Part shown: positions 25,327 to 33,903 of the stretch, piece after piece
Position numbering within the stretch: the stretch's first letter is position 1
Layout of the letters: every line of letters begins with the position of its first letter
Source of the DNA: Streptomyces hygroscopicus subsp. hygroscopicus
GTDB taxonomy: Bacteria; Actinomycetota; Actinomycetes; Streptomycetales; Streptomycetaceae
NCBI RefSeq assembly: GCF_030269125.1
Contig: NZ_BSSM01000008.1
Span: 62,001 to 126,000 of the forward strand
Direction: 5' to 3'
DNA: 64,000 bases
The notes under the pieces: model-generated
What the model saw: the letters and a program-made list of their open reading frames with translations, nothing else
What the model was told of the DNA's origin: nothing
Database searches by the model: none
Program-made: the position numbers and the translations under genes

Positions 25327-26863
25327 GTCGCAGGCGGTGATCCACACCGCGTTCGCCCGCCACGCGGCCGAACGCCCCGAGGCCGTGGCGCTGACCGGGC
25401 GCGGGGCCCGAATCACCTACGGCCAGCTCGCGTCGGCCTCCGACGCCTACGCCGTGGAACTGGCCCGAGCCGGTATCGGGCCCGGGACGAACGTGCCGCT
25501 CCTCCTGCCGCGCTCGGCCCGGCTCGCGGCGGTCGAGCTGGCGGTCCTCAAGTGCGGCGCGGCCTACGTCAACCTGGACCCCGCGTGGACCGCGGAGCGC
25601 AAGCGGTTGATCGTGGACCGCCTCGCCCCGAAGGCCGTCGTCACCGACGACGCCTCGGCGCCGGGCCGGTTCACCGCGCTGCGGCTGGACTTCGACGTGG
25701 CCGAGGCCGCGGCCCGGGGCGCGCGGTTCACCCCGCCGCCGGTGGCCGAGGACGACCCGGCCACGCTCTTCTTCACCTCCGGCACCACCGGCGGCCCCAA
25801 GGGCGTGGTCGTGCCGCACCGCGCCGTGACCCGTATGTTCACCGGGCCCGACCGGCTTCCCGGGTTCGGGCCGGGGCACGCCATCCCGCTGGTGGCCGGG
25901 CTGGCGTGGGACATGTACGCCTTCGAGCTGTGGGGCCAGCTCGTCACCGGCGGCACCGGAGCCTTCGCCGAGAGCGACCCGCTGATGCCGAACGAGCTGC
26001 GGAAGCTGGTGAGCACGGCCGGCGTCGACACGCTCTGGATCACCACGACGCTGTTCAACCTCTTCGTGGACGAGGACGTGGACTGTTTCCGGGGTCTCGG
26101 CCGGGTCCTCGTCGGCGGCGAGAAACTGTCGTCGGCCCACACCCGCGGCTTCCTGCGCCGGCATCCCGGGATTCCGCTGTGGAACGGCTACGGCCCCGCG
26201 GAGAACTGCATGTTCACCACGACGCGGCGGATCACCGAGGCCGACTGCGAGATCCCCGAAGGCATTCCGATCGGGACCGCCGTACCGGGCACGAGCGTGC
26301 TGGTGCTGGACGAGGACGACCGCAGGCTGGGTCCGGGGCGGATCGGCGAGATCGTCGCGGCCGGCCGCGGTCTGGCCCTGGGCTACCTCGATCAGCCCGA
26401 GCTGACCCGGGAGAAGTTCCCGACCATCGACGTGGACGGCACGCCCACCAGGGTCTACCGCACCGGCGATCTGGGCCTGTTCGGCGAGGACGGCGCCCTG
26501 CGGTTCCGCGGCCGGCGCGACCGGCAGGTGAAGATCGGCGGACACCGGATCGAGCTGGCCGAGGTCGAGATCGCCGCCCGCGGTGTGGCCGGGGTCCGCG
26601 AGTGCGTCGTGATCCCGTTGGACGCCCCTGACGGCACGGTGACCGGGATGGCGCTGTTCTACGTCGCCGAACCCGGCACCGGGGAGAACGCCTCGGCACT
26701 CGACGAGGCGGACCTGCGGGCGGAACTCGTCGGGCAGTTGCCCGCCTATCTGGTCCCCGGGATCGTGCGGCGGCTCGACCGGTTCCCGGTGACGGCGAAC
26801 GGCAAGACCGATCAGGCCGAACTCCGGGGCCTGGCGGCCGCGCCGCGGCGGAGGAAGCGGTGA
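25313..26863 (+). CDS. Free-standing NRPS adenylation domain
   Basis: Amino-acid adenylation enzyme of about 516 residues. Core motifs: FFTSGTTGGPKG (P-loop), AWDMYAFELWG (A4), NGYGPAENCM (A5), YRTGDLG (A7), the GGHRIELAEVE hinge (A8) and the catalytic lysine in TANGKTDQAEL. My by-eye reading of the pocket positions is D-M-F-I-L-G-G-M-F-K, which has the look of aliphatic-residue codes but matches none I can name, so the substrate is open. The GTG start at 25313 (or GTG 25319) overlaps the PCP; its stop overlaps the C domain start by four bases. Tight coupling suggests a one-to-one-to-one A/PCP/C unit. Confidence 0.92.
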   Translation: MPVSESQAVIHTAFARHAAERPEAVALTGRGARITYGQLASASDAYAVELARAGIGPGTNVPLLLPRSARLAAVELAVLKCGAAYVNLDPAWTAERKRLIVDRLAPKAVVTDDASAPGRFTALRLDFDVAEAAARGARFTPPPVAEDDPATLFFTSGTTGGPKGVVVPHRAVTRMFTGPDRLPGFGPGHAIPLVAGLAWDMYAFELWGQLVTGGTGAFAESDPLMPNELRKLVSTAGVDTLWITTTLFNLFVDEDVDCFRGLGRVLVGGEKLSSAHTRGFLRRHPGIPLWNGYGPAENCMFTTTRRITEADCEIPEGIPIGTAVPGTSVLVLDEDDRRLGPGRIGEIVAAGRGLALGYLDQPELTREKFPTIDVDGTPTRVYRTGDLGLFGEDGALRFRGRRDRQVKIGGHRIELAEVEIAARGVAGVRECVVIPLDAPDGTVTGMALFYVAEPGTGENASALDEADLRAELVGQLPAYLVPGIVRRLDRFPVTANGKTDQAELRGLAAAPRRRKR

Positions 26864-28143
26864 AGGTCTATCCCATGACCCTCCAGCAGGAGGCGATGTG
26901 GCTGGACGACCGGATGACCGAAGGACCCTGCCGGTACCTGGAGCCCTGGGTGCACCGCCTGACCGGGGCCGTCGACCGGTCGGCGGTCCGCTGGGCCTGG
27001 GAGGCGATCGTGGCCCGGCACGAGGCGCTGCGCACCTGCTACGACCTGGTCGACGACCAGCCGGTCCAGCGGGTGCGGCCCGAGGGGGACCCGCTGGCGC
27101 CGGTGTGGTGCCGGAGCGAGGAGGAGGCCGACGAGAGGCTGCGCGAACTGGTCCGCGCGCCGATGGACCTGGCCCGCGGGGCGGTGCGGGCCACCCTGCT
27201 GGAGACCGGCGCGGACCGCGCGATCCTGGTCGTCCAGATGCACCACATCGTGCTCGACGACTGGGCCCTGCACATCCTCGACCGGGAGTTCGAAGAGTTC
27301 TACCGGGCCCGCACGGAGGGCAGGCCCGCCGATGTGCGGCCGGTGCCCTTGCAGCCCGGACCGTACGCGCTGCGGCAGCGGTCCGCCCCGCGCGATCCGG
27401 CCGCCATGGACTACTGGCGGAAGAACCTCGCCGACCTGCCCGACGACGCCGACAGCACACTGCCGGCCGACGACGGGCTCCCGGTGTCGCCCGGCCACGG
27501 CGGGCGAGTGGAGTTCACGGTCGGCCCCGAGGCGACGCGCCGTCTGCGCAGGCTCGCCGGCCGCGCGCGGGTGACGCCGTTCACCGTCTTCGCCGCCGCC
27601 ACGGCGCTGCTGCTGCACGCCGCCCGGGGCGCCGAGGACCTCCTGGTCGTCACTCCGGTCTCGCTCCGGGGCTCCGCGGACCTCGACCAGATGGTCGCTC
27701 CGTTGAACAATCTGCTGCCGCTGCGGCTGCGGGTACGGCCCGACGACACGTTCACCGGGCTGCTCGCCCAGGCACGGGCCAGAACGCACGAGGCCATCGA
27801 GTTCCGCGGCGTGTCCATCGTCGACCTGGTGCGGTGGACACGCCGGCGAGGCCGCCTCGGCCGGAACCTGTACCGCACCTCCGTCGTCCTGGACGACGCG
27901 GCCGACTCCGGCATGGACCTCCCGGGTGTGCGGGCCGAACGGCTCTTCGTGTTCCCGGGCACGTCCAAATTCGACCTCTCCTTCTTCTTCACGGCCGCGG
28001 ACGGCGGCTACACGTGCATGCTCGACTACGCGAGCGACCGCTACGGCGCCGCCACCGCCCGGCGCTGGACCGACCGGATGCTCGCGCTGCTCGACCGGTG
28101 CACCACCGACCCGGACGGTTCGGTCGCCTCGCTCGTCGGGTGA
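26860..28143 (+). CDS. Free-standing NRPS condensation domain
   Basis: Condensation enzyme of 427 residues, the normal size of one C domain with nothing attached. The active site is HHIVLDD at 128-134: the two histidines and first aspartate are present but the usual final glycine of HHxxxDG is aspartate (D134). Other C motifs (ARHEALRT near 52, MDYWRKNLADLP, the late YRTSVVLDD) are in place. It joins an aminoacyl group on the upstream PCP to a partner amine or another carrier-bound acyl group. Last gene of the 22957-28143 operon. Confidence 0.92.
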   Translation: MKVYPMTLQQEAMWLDDRMTEGPCRYLEPWVHRLTGAVDRSAVRWAWEAIVARHEALRTCYDLVDDQPVQRVRPEGDPLAPVWCRSEEEADERLRELVRAPMDLARGAVRATLLETGADRAILVVQMHHIVLDDWALHILDREFEEFYRARTEGRPADVRPVPLQPGPYALRQRSAPRDPAAMDYWRKNLADLPDDADSTLPADDGLPVSPGHGGRVEFTVGPEATRRLRRLAGRARVTPFTVFAAATALLLHAARGAEDLLVVTPVSLRGSADLDQMVAPLNNLLPLRLRVRPDDTFTGLLAQARARTHEAIEFRGVSIVDLVRWTRRRGRLGRNLYRTSVVLDDAADSGMDLPGVRAERLFVFPGTSKFDLSFFFTAADGGYTCMLDYASDRYGAATARRWTDRMLALLDRCTTDPDGSVASLVG

Positions 28144-28171
28144 CACGGTCCCCGGGAGACGGGTGACGCCC

Positions 28172-29374
28172 TCACCCGGCGGTGACGGGGCCGGTGGGCC
28201 GGTCGCGCCAGGCCGAGGGCAGGGCGAGGACGATGAGGGCGCCGGTGCAGGCGAAGCCCCAGGCATAGCCGACCTGCTGGGCGAGGACGCCGAAGCAGAC
28301 GGCACCGACGCCCATCCCGGCGTCGTAGGCGATGTTCCACAGGGCACCCACGGTGCCGTAGCCGGAGGCGGGGACGCGGGAGTACATCAGGGTGATCGTG
28401 GAGTTCTGGGTGATGCCGAAGCCGATGCCGAAGACGGCGACGCCGAGGACGACCGCGACGGCGCTGTGGGTGTACGCCGTGACGAACATGCCCGCGGCGG
28501 ACACGGCGAGTCCGGGCAGCACCAGCCGGGACGAGCCCTTGCGGTCGCCGAGACGCCCGGCCACCCAGCGCGCCGCGGCCGCCCCGGCGGGCTGGACGAA
28601 CAGGGCCACCGCCACCAGCCCCGCGGACGCCGAGGGAACGGCGAGCGGCAGGAAGGTCACCACGATCCCGGCGGCCAGCGCCGTGACCCCGAACAGGACG
28701 GCGGGCCGGGATATCGCGCGGTCGCGGACGCCGTCGAGGATGCCGATCCGCCGGCCGGCGATGTACTCCTTCTCGGGCAGCGCGGGTACCGACAGGATCG
28801 GGGCCAGCGCGCACACGCCCGCGGTCACGCCCACCGTCGCGTATCCCACCTGGGAGACCAGCCAGACACCGAGGGGCAGTCCGAGCAGCGAGGGCACGCC
28901 GGAGACCACGCCGACCAACGCCAGCCCCTCCCCCCGGCGTTCGGAAGGAATGAACGAGGCGGTCAGCGCCCCGCCCGCGACCACCGTCAGGGCGAAGCCC
29001 GCGCCGCGCAGCAGGCAGACCACCGTGATCCAGACGACGCCGGAGAACATCGTCAGCACCAGCGACGGCACGCCCATCAGCACCAGCCCCGCGCCCAGGG
29101 TGACCCGGTGGCCGAACCGCTCGATGAACCGCGGTGCCACGATCTCGCCGGCGACCGTGGCCAGCATCAGGGCGCCCGTGGTCACCCCGGCGCCGTTGCC
29201 GCCGGCCCCGGAGTGCTTGGCGTACAGCGGGACGACCGACAGCAGCAGGTAGAAGCTCGCCGAGGCGCCGAACATGCTCACGAAGCGGAGCAGCAGCGGA
29301 CGGGTCACCAGCGGCGGCCGGCCCGTGGGCGGTGCCGTGGGCGACGCCGGCTCGCGCGGATCAGTGGTGGTCAT
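28172..29374 (-). CDS. MFS transporter
   Basis: Major facilitator protein of 400 residues with about 12 hydrophobic helices (for example LLLRFVSMFGASASFYLLLSVV at 26-47 and AVAVVLGVAVFGIGFGITQN) and the loop motif WVAGRLGDRKGSS. Cytoplasmic-membrane exporter of the drug-efflux/sugar-efflux type; substrate unknown. It is divergent from the MocR regulator with only 46 bp between start codons, so the regulator very likely controls it. It may export the cluster product or be an insert in the cluster. Confidence 0.9.
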   Translation of the reverse strand: MTTTDPREPASPTAPPTGRPPLVTRPLLLRFVSMFGASASFYLLLSVVPLYAKHSGAGGNGAGVTTGALMLATVAGEIVAPRFIERFGHRVTLGAGLVLMGVPSLVLTMFSGVVWITVVCLLRGAGFALTVVAGGALTASFIPSERRGEGLALVGVVSGVPSLLGLPLGVWLVSQVGYATVGVTAGVCALAPILSVPALPEKEYIAGRRIGILDGVRDRAISRPAVLFGVTALAAGIVVTFLPLAVPSASAGLVAVALFVQPAGAAAARWVAGRLGDRKGSSRLVLPGLAVSAAGMFVTAYTHSAVAVVLGVAVFGIGFGITQNSTITLMYSRVPASGYGTVGALWNIAYDAGMGVGAVCFGVLAQQVGYAWGFACTGALIVLALPSAWRDRPTGPVTAG

Positions 29375-29420
29375 GGTCGAACCCTAGGGAGCGATCAGCT
29401 CACCGGTAAGCTCCAATTCC
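29375..29420. promoter_or_regulatory. 46-bp divergent promoter region (MFS / MocR)
   Basis: The start codons of the MFS exporter and the MocR regulator are only 46 bp apart, so their promoters must overlap. The segment contains CCCTAGGGAG and GGTAAGCTCC, relatively AT-rich for this DNA. MocR proteins commonly bind such shared regions and regulate both sides. Confidence 0.4.
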
Positions 29421-30902
29421 ATGTCTCCCGAGTGGTCCAATGCGTCCTCGGACCTGCTCGTCGCGATCGACCGCGACAGTGACGAGCCCCTGCGGTCCCA
29501 GCTGGAACGCCAGGTGCGCGAGGCGATCCGCACCGGTCGGCTGCGGGTCGGCGAGCGGCTGCCGCCCTCGCGTGAACTCGCCGGCGCGCTGGGGCTGTCC
29601 AGGGGGCTGGTCCAGGACGCCTACGCCCAGTTGCTGGCCGAGGGCTATCTGGTGGCGCGCGTGGGTTCGGGCACCCGGGTGGCGGCCGGTGCCTGCCCGC
29701 CGCCGTCCCCGCCGCCCCCGCCGTCCCGGCCCGCCGGGCGGTCGCCGCTGCTGGCCGACTTCCGCTGGGGCGTACCGGATCTGGGCGCGTTCCCGCTGTC
29801 CGACTGGCTGTGGGCGGTGCGGGAGGCGGCACGCGGGATGCCGGTGGCCGAACTGGACTACGGCGATCCCCGGGGCAGCGCGGTGCTGCGCGAGGTGGTC
29901 GCCGGGTACGCGCGCCGGATACGCGCGGCCGCCGCCGACCCCGAGCACACCGTCATCTGCTCGGGGTACGCGCAGGGTCTGTCCCTGGCCCTGGGCGCCC
30001 TCGCCCGCACCGGGGTGCGCCGCGTCGCCTACGAGGATCCCGGCTCGCCCGCCTCGGTCCGGGCGGCCGCCGCGGCGGCGGGTCTGGAGGCGGTCCCCGT
30101 GCCGGTGGACGAACAGGGCGTAGACGTCGCGGCGTTGGCGGCCACCGGCGCACGGGCGGTCGTCGTCACTCCGGCGCACCAGTGGCCGACCGGGGTGGTG
30201 CTCGGCCCCGAGCGGCGGCTGGCCCTGATCGCGTGGGCGGCCGCCGTCGACGGGGTGGTCGTCGAGGACGACTACGACGCCGAGTTCCGCTACGACCGTG
30301 AGCCGGTCGGCGCCCTCCAAGGGCTCGCGGCGGACCGGGTCGTCTCCATCAGCACCGTCAGCAAATCCCTGGCACCGGCGCTGCGCATCGGCTGGGTGCT
30401 GTGTCCGCCGGCGCTCACACAGGCCCTCGTGTCCGTCAAGCACGTCAGCGACCGCGGCTCACCGGTCCTCGACCAACTGGCCCTCGCCCGGCTGATGGAG
30501 TCGGGCCGCTTCGACCGGCACCTGCGCCGGATGCGCGCCGCCTACGCGGCCCGGCGCGCCGCGCTGCTCGCCGCGCTCGCGGAGCACGCCCCCGACGTCA
30601 CCGTGACGGGCCTCGCCGCGGGTTTCCACGCCGTGGCCCATCTGCCGGAGACGGCGGACGAACAGGCCCTCGTCACCGCCGCCCGCGCCCGCTCGGTCGG
30701 CCTGTACGGGATGAGCACCTGCCGCACCTCGCAGGCGACCGCTCCGCCCCGGCTCGTGCTCGGCTTCGGCAACGTCGGCGAACGCGCCGTCACCGCGGGG
30801 ATCGCCGCGATCGGTGATCTGCTCACCGGCCGGGACCCGGCGCGGAGCGGGGGCCCGCGCCCGGGGAACCGCTGCGCGGCGCCGCGTCCAGGTCCTCGGT
30901 GA
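29421..30902 (+). CDS. MocR-type (GntR/aminotransferase) regulator
   Basis: About 493 residues: an N-terminal winged helix-turn-helix of GntR type (RSQLERQVREAIRTGRLRVG, LPPSRELAGALGLSRGLVQDAY) and a C-terminal fold-type I aminotransferase-like domain with VVEDDYDAEFRYDREP and the PLP lysine in ISTVSKSLAPALR. Such regulators sense PLP or an amino-acid ligand. PdxR, GabR and TauR are the known examples; its ligand here is unknown. It faces the MFS transporter gene across 46 bp. Confidence 0.92.
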   Translation: MSPEWSNASSDLLVAIDRDSDEPLRSQLERQVREAIRTGRLRVGERLPPSRELAGALGLSRGLVQDAYAQLLAEGYLVARVGSGTRVAAGACPPPSPPPPPSRPAGRSPLLADFRWGVPDLGAFPLSDWLWAVREAARGMPVAELDYGDPRGSAVLREVVAGYARRIRAAAADPEHTVICSGYAQGLSLALGALARTGVRRVAYEDPGSPASVRAAAAAAGLEAVPVPVDEQGVDVAALAATGARAVVVTPAHQWPTGVVLGPERRLALIAWAAAVDGVVVEDDYDAEFRYDREPVGALQGLAADRVVSISTVSKSLAPALRIGWVLCPPALTQALVSVKHVSDRGSPVLDQLALARLMESGRFDRHLRRMRAAYAARRAALLAALAEHAPDVTVTGLAAGFHAVAHLPETADEQALVTAARARSVGLYGMSTCRTSQATAPPRLVLGFGNVGERAVTAGIAAIGDLLTGRDPARSGGPRPGNRCAAPRPGPR

Positions 30903-31819
30903 GCCGGTCCGCCGCAGGCGCCGCGCCGCCGGGCGGCCCGGCCGTCTCTCCGAGGGGCCGCCACAGGACGTACCGGGCATGCGACCCGGACCGCCGCGGC
31001 GCGAACACGGCGCGGAGCGCGGGCACCTGGACCGCGGCGCCGCGGATCAGCTCGGTGGGCCCCGGGGTCCGCGCGCGGAGATCCGCCATGGTCGCGACGG
31101 CCCCGGACGACCCGAAGTCGTCCACCACGGCGGCGAGTTCGTCCAGGGCCCGGACCGTGTCGGTCAGCGTCCGCCCGATCTCGGCGAACGATCCCGTGCC
31201 GGCGGACCCCGGTGGCCGCCGGCCCGTTCTCCCTGGCGAAGGTGGTGGTCAGAGCGGTACCGACGCCATGGAGTACGACGGTCAGCCCGTCTCCCACGAG
31301 CCGGGCGAGGCTCCCGTCCGCCTCCTCGATCGCCCGGAGTCCGTCGCACGCCCACTCCCGCCGGCCGTGCGGGGCGGGTCGTACCCGTCGCAGGTCCCGC
31401 CGAGTCGGCGGCAGGGCGCACGCGCCGGCATCGCGGCGGTGCCGAGGGTGTCCTGGCTGGTCGCCCCGCGATGCACGCACGGCGCGGCGTCCGCGTCCGG
31501 TTCGCCGACGACCCGTGCGAACGCCCCGATCAGCTCGGCGACGGTGTCAGCGCTCCCCCGGGCGCGGAGCGCGATGTCCCGGGGTCGGCACTCTCCGCCC
31601 TGGCCGCGGCGGAGATGACCGCCGCGGCCTTCTCGGGCGGCATGCCGAGCCGTGCCCGTGCGCGGGCCGGCGCGGCCTCGCAGCGGACCGGTGTCCCGGT
31701 CGGCCGCTGGACCTTCGTCCGAGAGGCTCCTTCACTGTTCGCTGTACGGGGACACCGCTCGCCGGCCCTCCCGCTTCCCGCACCCCGGGCGTACGCGGCC
31801 GAACCGCTCGCCGCGCAGC
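30903..31819 (-). pseudogene. Degenerate region with lyase-superfamily (PcaB-like) remnants
   Basis: 917 bp with no intact gene. On the minus strand, fragments in more than one frame look like decayed coding sequence. ARLGMPPEKAAAVISAAARAE (about 31.67-31.6 kb) and, further on, ELIGAFARVVGEPDADAAPC followed by VHRGATSQDT resemble the N-terminal half of 3-carboxy-cis,cis-muconate cycloisomerase / adenylosuccinate-lyase proteins, where an H-x-G-A-T-S-Q-D motif is typical. Beyond a frame change near 31200 there is RTLTDTVRALDELAAVVDDFG, which I cannot place. Best read as a dead gene between MocR and pabAB; it may have been longer. Confidence 0.4.
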
Positions 31820-33883
31820 CTATTTCCGGCACACGGGGACGAGGACGCGGCGCGGTTGCGGTCGGCTCAGGGCGAGCGCCGTCGCCATCGCCCGTGCCTT
31901 GACCATCGTCTCGGCGAACTCCTCCGCCGGGTCGGACAGCGCGACGACCGCACCGCCGACGCCGTAACCGACGGTCTCCGGCGTGGCCACGATGGTGCGG
32001 TTGACGACGCTGAGTTCGCAGCCGCCGCCGAGGGAGAACCAGCCGATCGCGCCCGAGTAGACCCCGCGCGGGCCCTGTTCGAGCCGGTCGATGATCTCCA
32101 TGGTGCGCAGCTTGGGGGCGCCGGTCATGGAGCCGGGGGGAAAGGCCGCCCGTACGCAGTCGACCGCCGACCGGCCCTCGCGCAGGGTGCCGCGGACGGT
32201 GGAGACGAGATGGTGGACCTGGGGGAAGGTCTCCACCCCGCACAGCACCGGCACGTGGACCGAGCCGGGCCGGCAGACGACGCCCAGGTCGTTGCGGACG
32301 AGGTCCACGATCATCAGGTTCTCGGCCCGGTCCTTCTCGCTGCCGGTCAGGGAGTCCCGCAGCCGCGCGTCCTCCGCCTCGGTGGCGCCGCGCGGCCGTG
32401 TGCCCTTGATCGGTTTCGAGGTGACCGCTCCGTCGGGCGCGACGGCCAGGAACTGCTCCGGGGAGGCGCTGAGCACGGCCACGCCCGGGAAGTCGAGCAG
32501 CGCCCCGTAGGGGACCGGGCTGACGCGTCTGAGCGTGGAGTAGGTGGTCAGCGCGTCGATGCGGGTCTCGGCGACCGCGGTGTTCGACAGGCAGATCTCG
32601 TAGGACTCCCCCTGGCGCAGCTCCTCCAGGCACTCGCCGACCATGCGGAGGTAGGCGTCCTTGCCGTGGCGCAGCCCGACCGGCGCCGGGTGCGCGTCCG
32701 CCGGCCCGGCTCCCCTGGGGAGCACCGGCGTGGGGGGCAGCTCGCGCAGTCGCTCGCCGACCGTCTCGAACCACGCGGCGACCTCCGCGTCGTCCCGGTG
32801 CCGGCTCAGTCGCAGCAGGTAGCACGTCTGCTCGGCGTGGTCCACCACCAGTGCCCGGTCGGCGAAGACCAGGGCCGCGTCGGGCGTCTCGGCGGTGTGC
32901 GTGGTGAACGCGCCCAGGTCCGCCTTGAGTTCGTAGCCGAGGTAGCCGACGTACCCGAGCCGGAACCCGAAGGGCAGGTCGGTGCCGCCCTCGACGCGGC
33001 GGGCGGCGAGTTCACCGTCGAGGTACTCCAGGAACGTGCCGCGGACCCGCCGCCCGCTCGGCTCCACCCGGACGAGCCGTTCCGCCGCCCGGTAGGTGAC
33101 GTACTCGCCGAGCGGACCCGCGCCGTCGCCCATGAGGGAGAACCGCCCCTGCCGCGGGGCGCTGCCGCTGTCCAGCCAGAAGCCGTGCGGGGCGGCGGCG
33201 AAGAGTTCGGCGTAGGCCGCCTCCGGGTTGGGCGCCCAGGGCAGCCGGCGGACGTGCAGCCGGTACGGCGGGCCGGCGTCCGCCGCCGGACCGGCCGTAC
33301 GGTCGCGCCACGCGTGCGTGAGATCACGGAAGTTGGCGAGCAGCTCGTGTCCGTACTCCGTGCTGACGGACTCGGGGTGGAACTGCACTCCCCACAGCGG
33401 CCTGGTGCGGTGGCGGACCCCCATCAGGACGCCGTCCTCGGACCAGGCGAGCGCCTCCAGTTCCTCGGGCAGCGCGCCGACGGCGAGCGAGTGGTAGCGC
33501 ACCGCACCGAAGGGCGAGGGAAGTCCGGCGAAGAGGTCGAGGCCCGTGTGCGTGACCTGGGAGAGGCGGCCGTGCCGGGGCTCGGGCGCGTGCCGTACCT
33601 CGGCCCCCAGCAGGTGGCAGATGCCCTGGTGGCCCAGGCACACCCCGAGGACCGGCAGGTCCCACTCCTGGATCGCGCGGGCTGCGATGCCGAAGTCCTG
33701 GTGCCGCTCGGGCCGGCCCGGTCCGGGGGAGATCACGACGTTGTCGAAGTCCCGCGGGTCGAGCGTGGACCAGTCGGCGTCGTTGCGGACGACCACCGGC
33801 TCGTGTCCGTTCACCTCCGTCAGCAGCTGGTGGAGGTTGTACGTGAAGGAGTCGTAGTTGTCGATGAGGAGCGTGCGCGTCAT
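31820..33883 (-). CDS. pabAB: Bifunctional aminodeoxychorismate synthase PabAB
   Basis: Fused PabA-PabB of about 687 residues making 4-amino-4-deoxychorismate from chorismate and glutamine, the step before p-aminobenzoate. The glutaminase domain (about 1-195) has C82 in GVCLGHQG and GVQFHPES. The synthase domain (about 240-687) has PIKGTRPRG, the PabB form with lysine (anthranilate synthase has PIAGT), and PPGSMTGAPKLR. ATG 33883 is used; ATG 33907 overlaps the DHPS stop (ATGA) and is an alternative. Found in PABA-using antibiotic clusters such as candicidin and chloramphenicol. No PabC lyase is seen here. It is coupled to the Sul-like DHPS, which it follows. Confidence 0.94.
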   Translation of the reverse strand: MTRTLLIDNYDSFTYNLHQLLTEVNGHEPVVVRNDADWSTLDPRDFDNVVISPGPGRPERHQDFGIAARAIQEWDLPVLGVCLGHQGICHLLGAEVRHAPEPRHGRLSQVTHTGLDLFAGLPSPFGAVRYHSLAVGALPEELEALAWSEDGVLMGVRHRTRPLWGVQFHPESVSTEYGHELLANFRDLTHAWRDRTAGPAADAGPPYRLHVRRLPWAPNPEAAYAELFAAAPHGFWLDSGSAPRQGRFSLMGDGAGPLGEYVTYRAAERLVRVEPSGRRVRGTFLEYLDGELAARRVEGGTDLPFGFRLGYVGYLGYELKADLGAFTTHTAETPDAALVFADRALVVDHAEQTCYLLRLSRHRDDAEVAAWFETVGERLRELPPTPVLPRGAGPADAHPAPVGLRHGKDAYLRMVGECLEELRQGESYEICLSNTAVAETRIDALTTYSTLRRVSPVPYGALLDFPGVAVLSASPEQFLAVAPDGAVTSKPIKGTRPRGATEAEDARLRDSLTGSEKDRAENLMIVDLVRNDLGVVCRPGSVHVPVLCGVETFPQVHHLVSTVRGTLREGRSAVDCVRAAFPPGSMTGAPKLRTMEIIDRLEQGPRGVYSGAIGWFSLGGGCELSVVNRTIVATPETVGYGVGGAVVALSDPAEEFAETMVKARAMATALALSRPQPRRVLVPVCRK

Positions 33884-33903
33884 CCGTGCCTGTCCCTGGG
33901 TGC

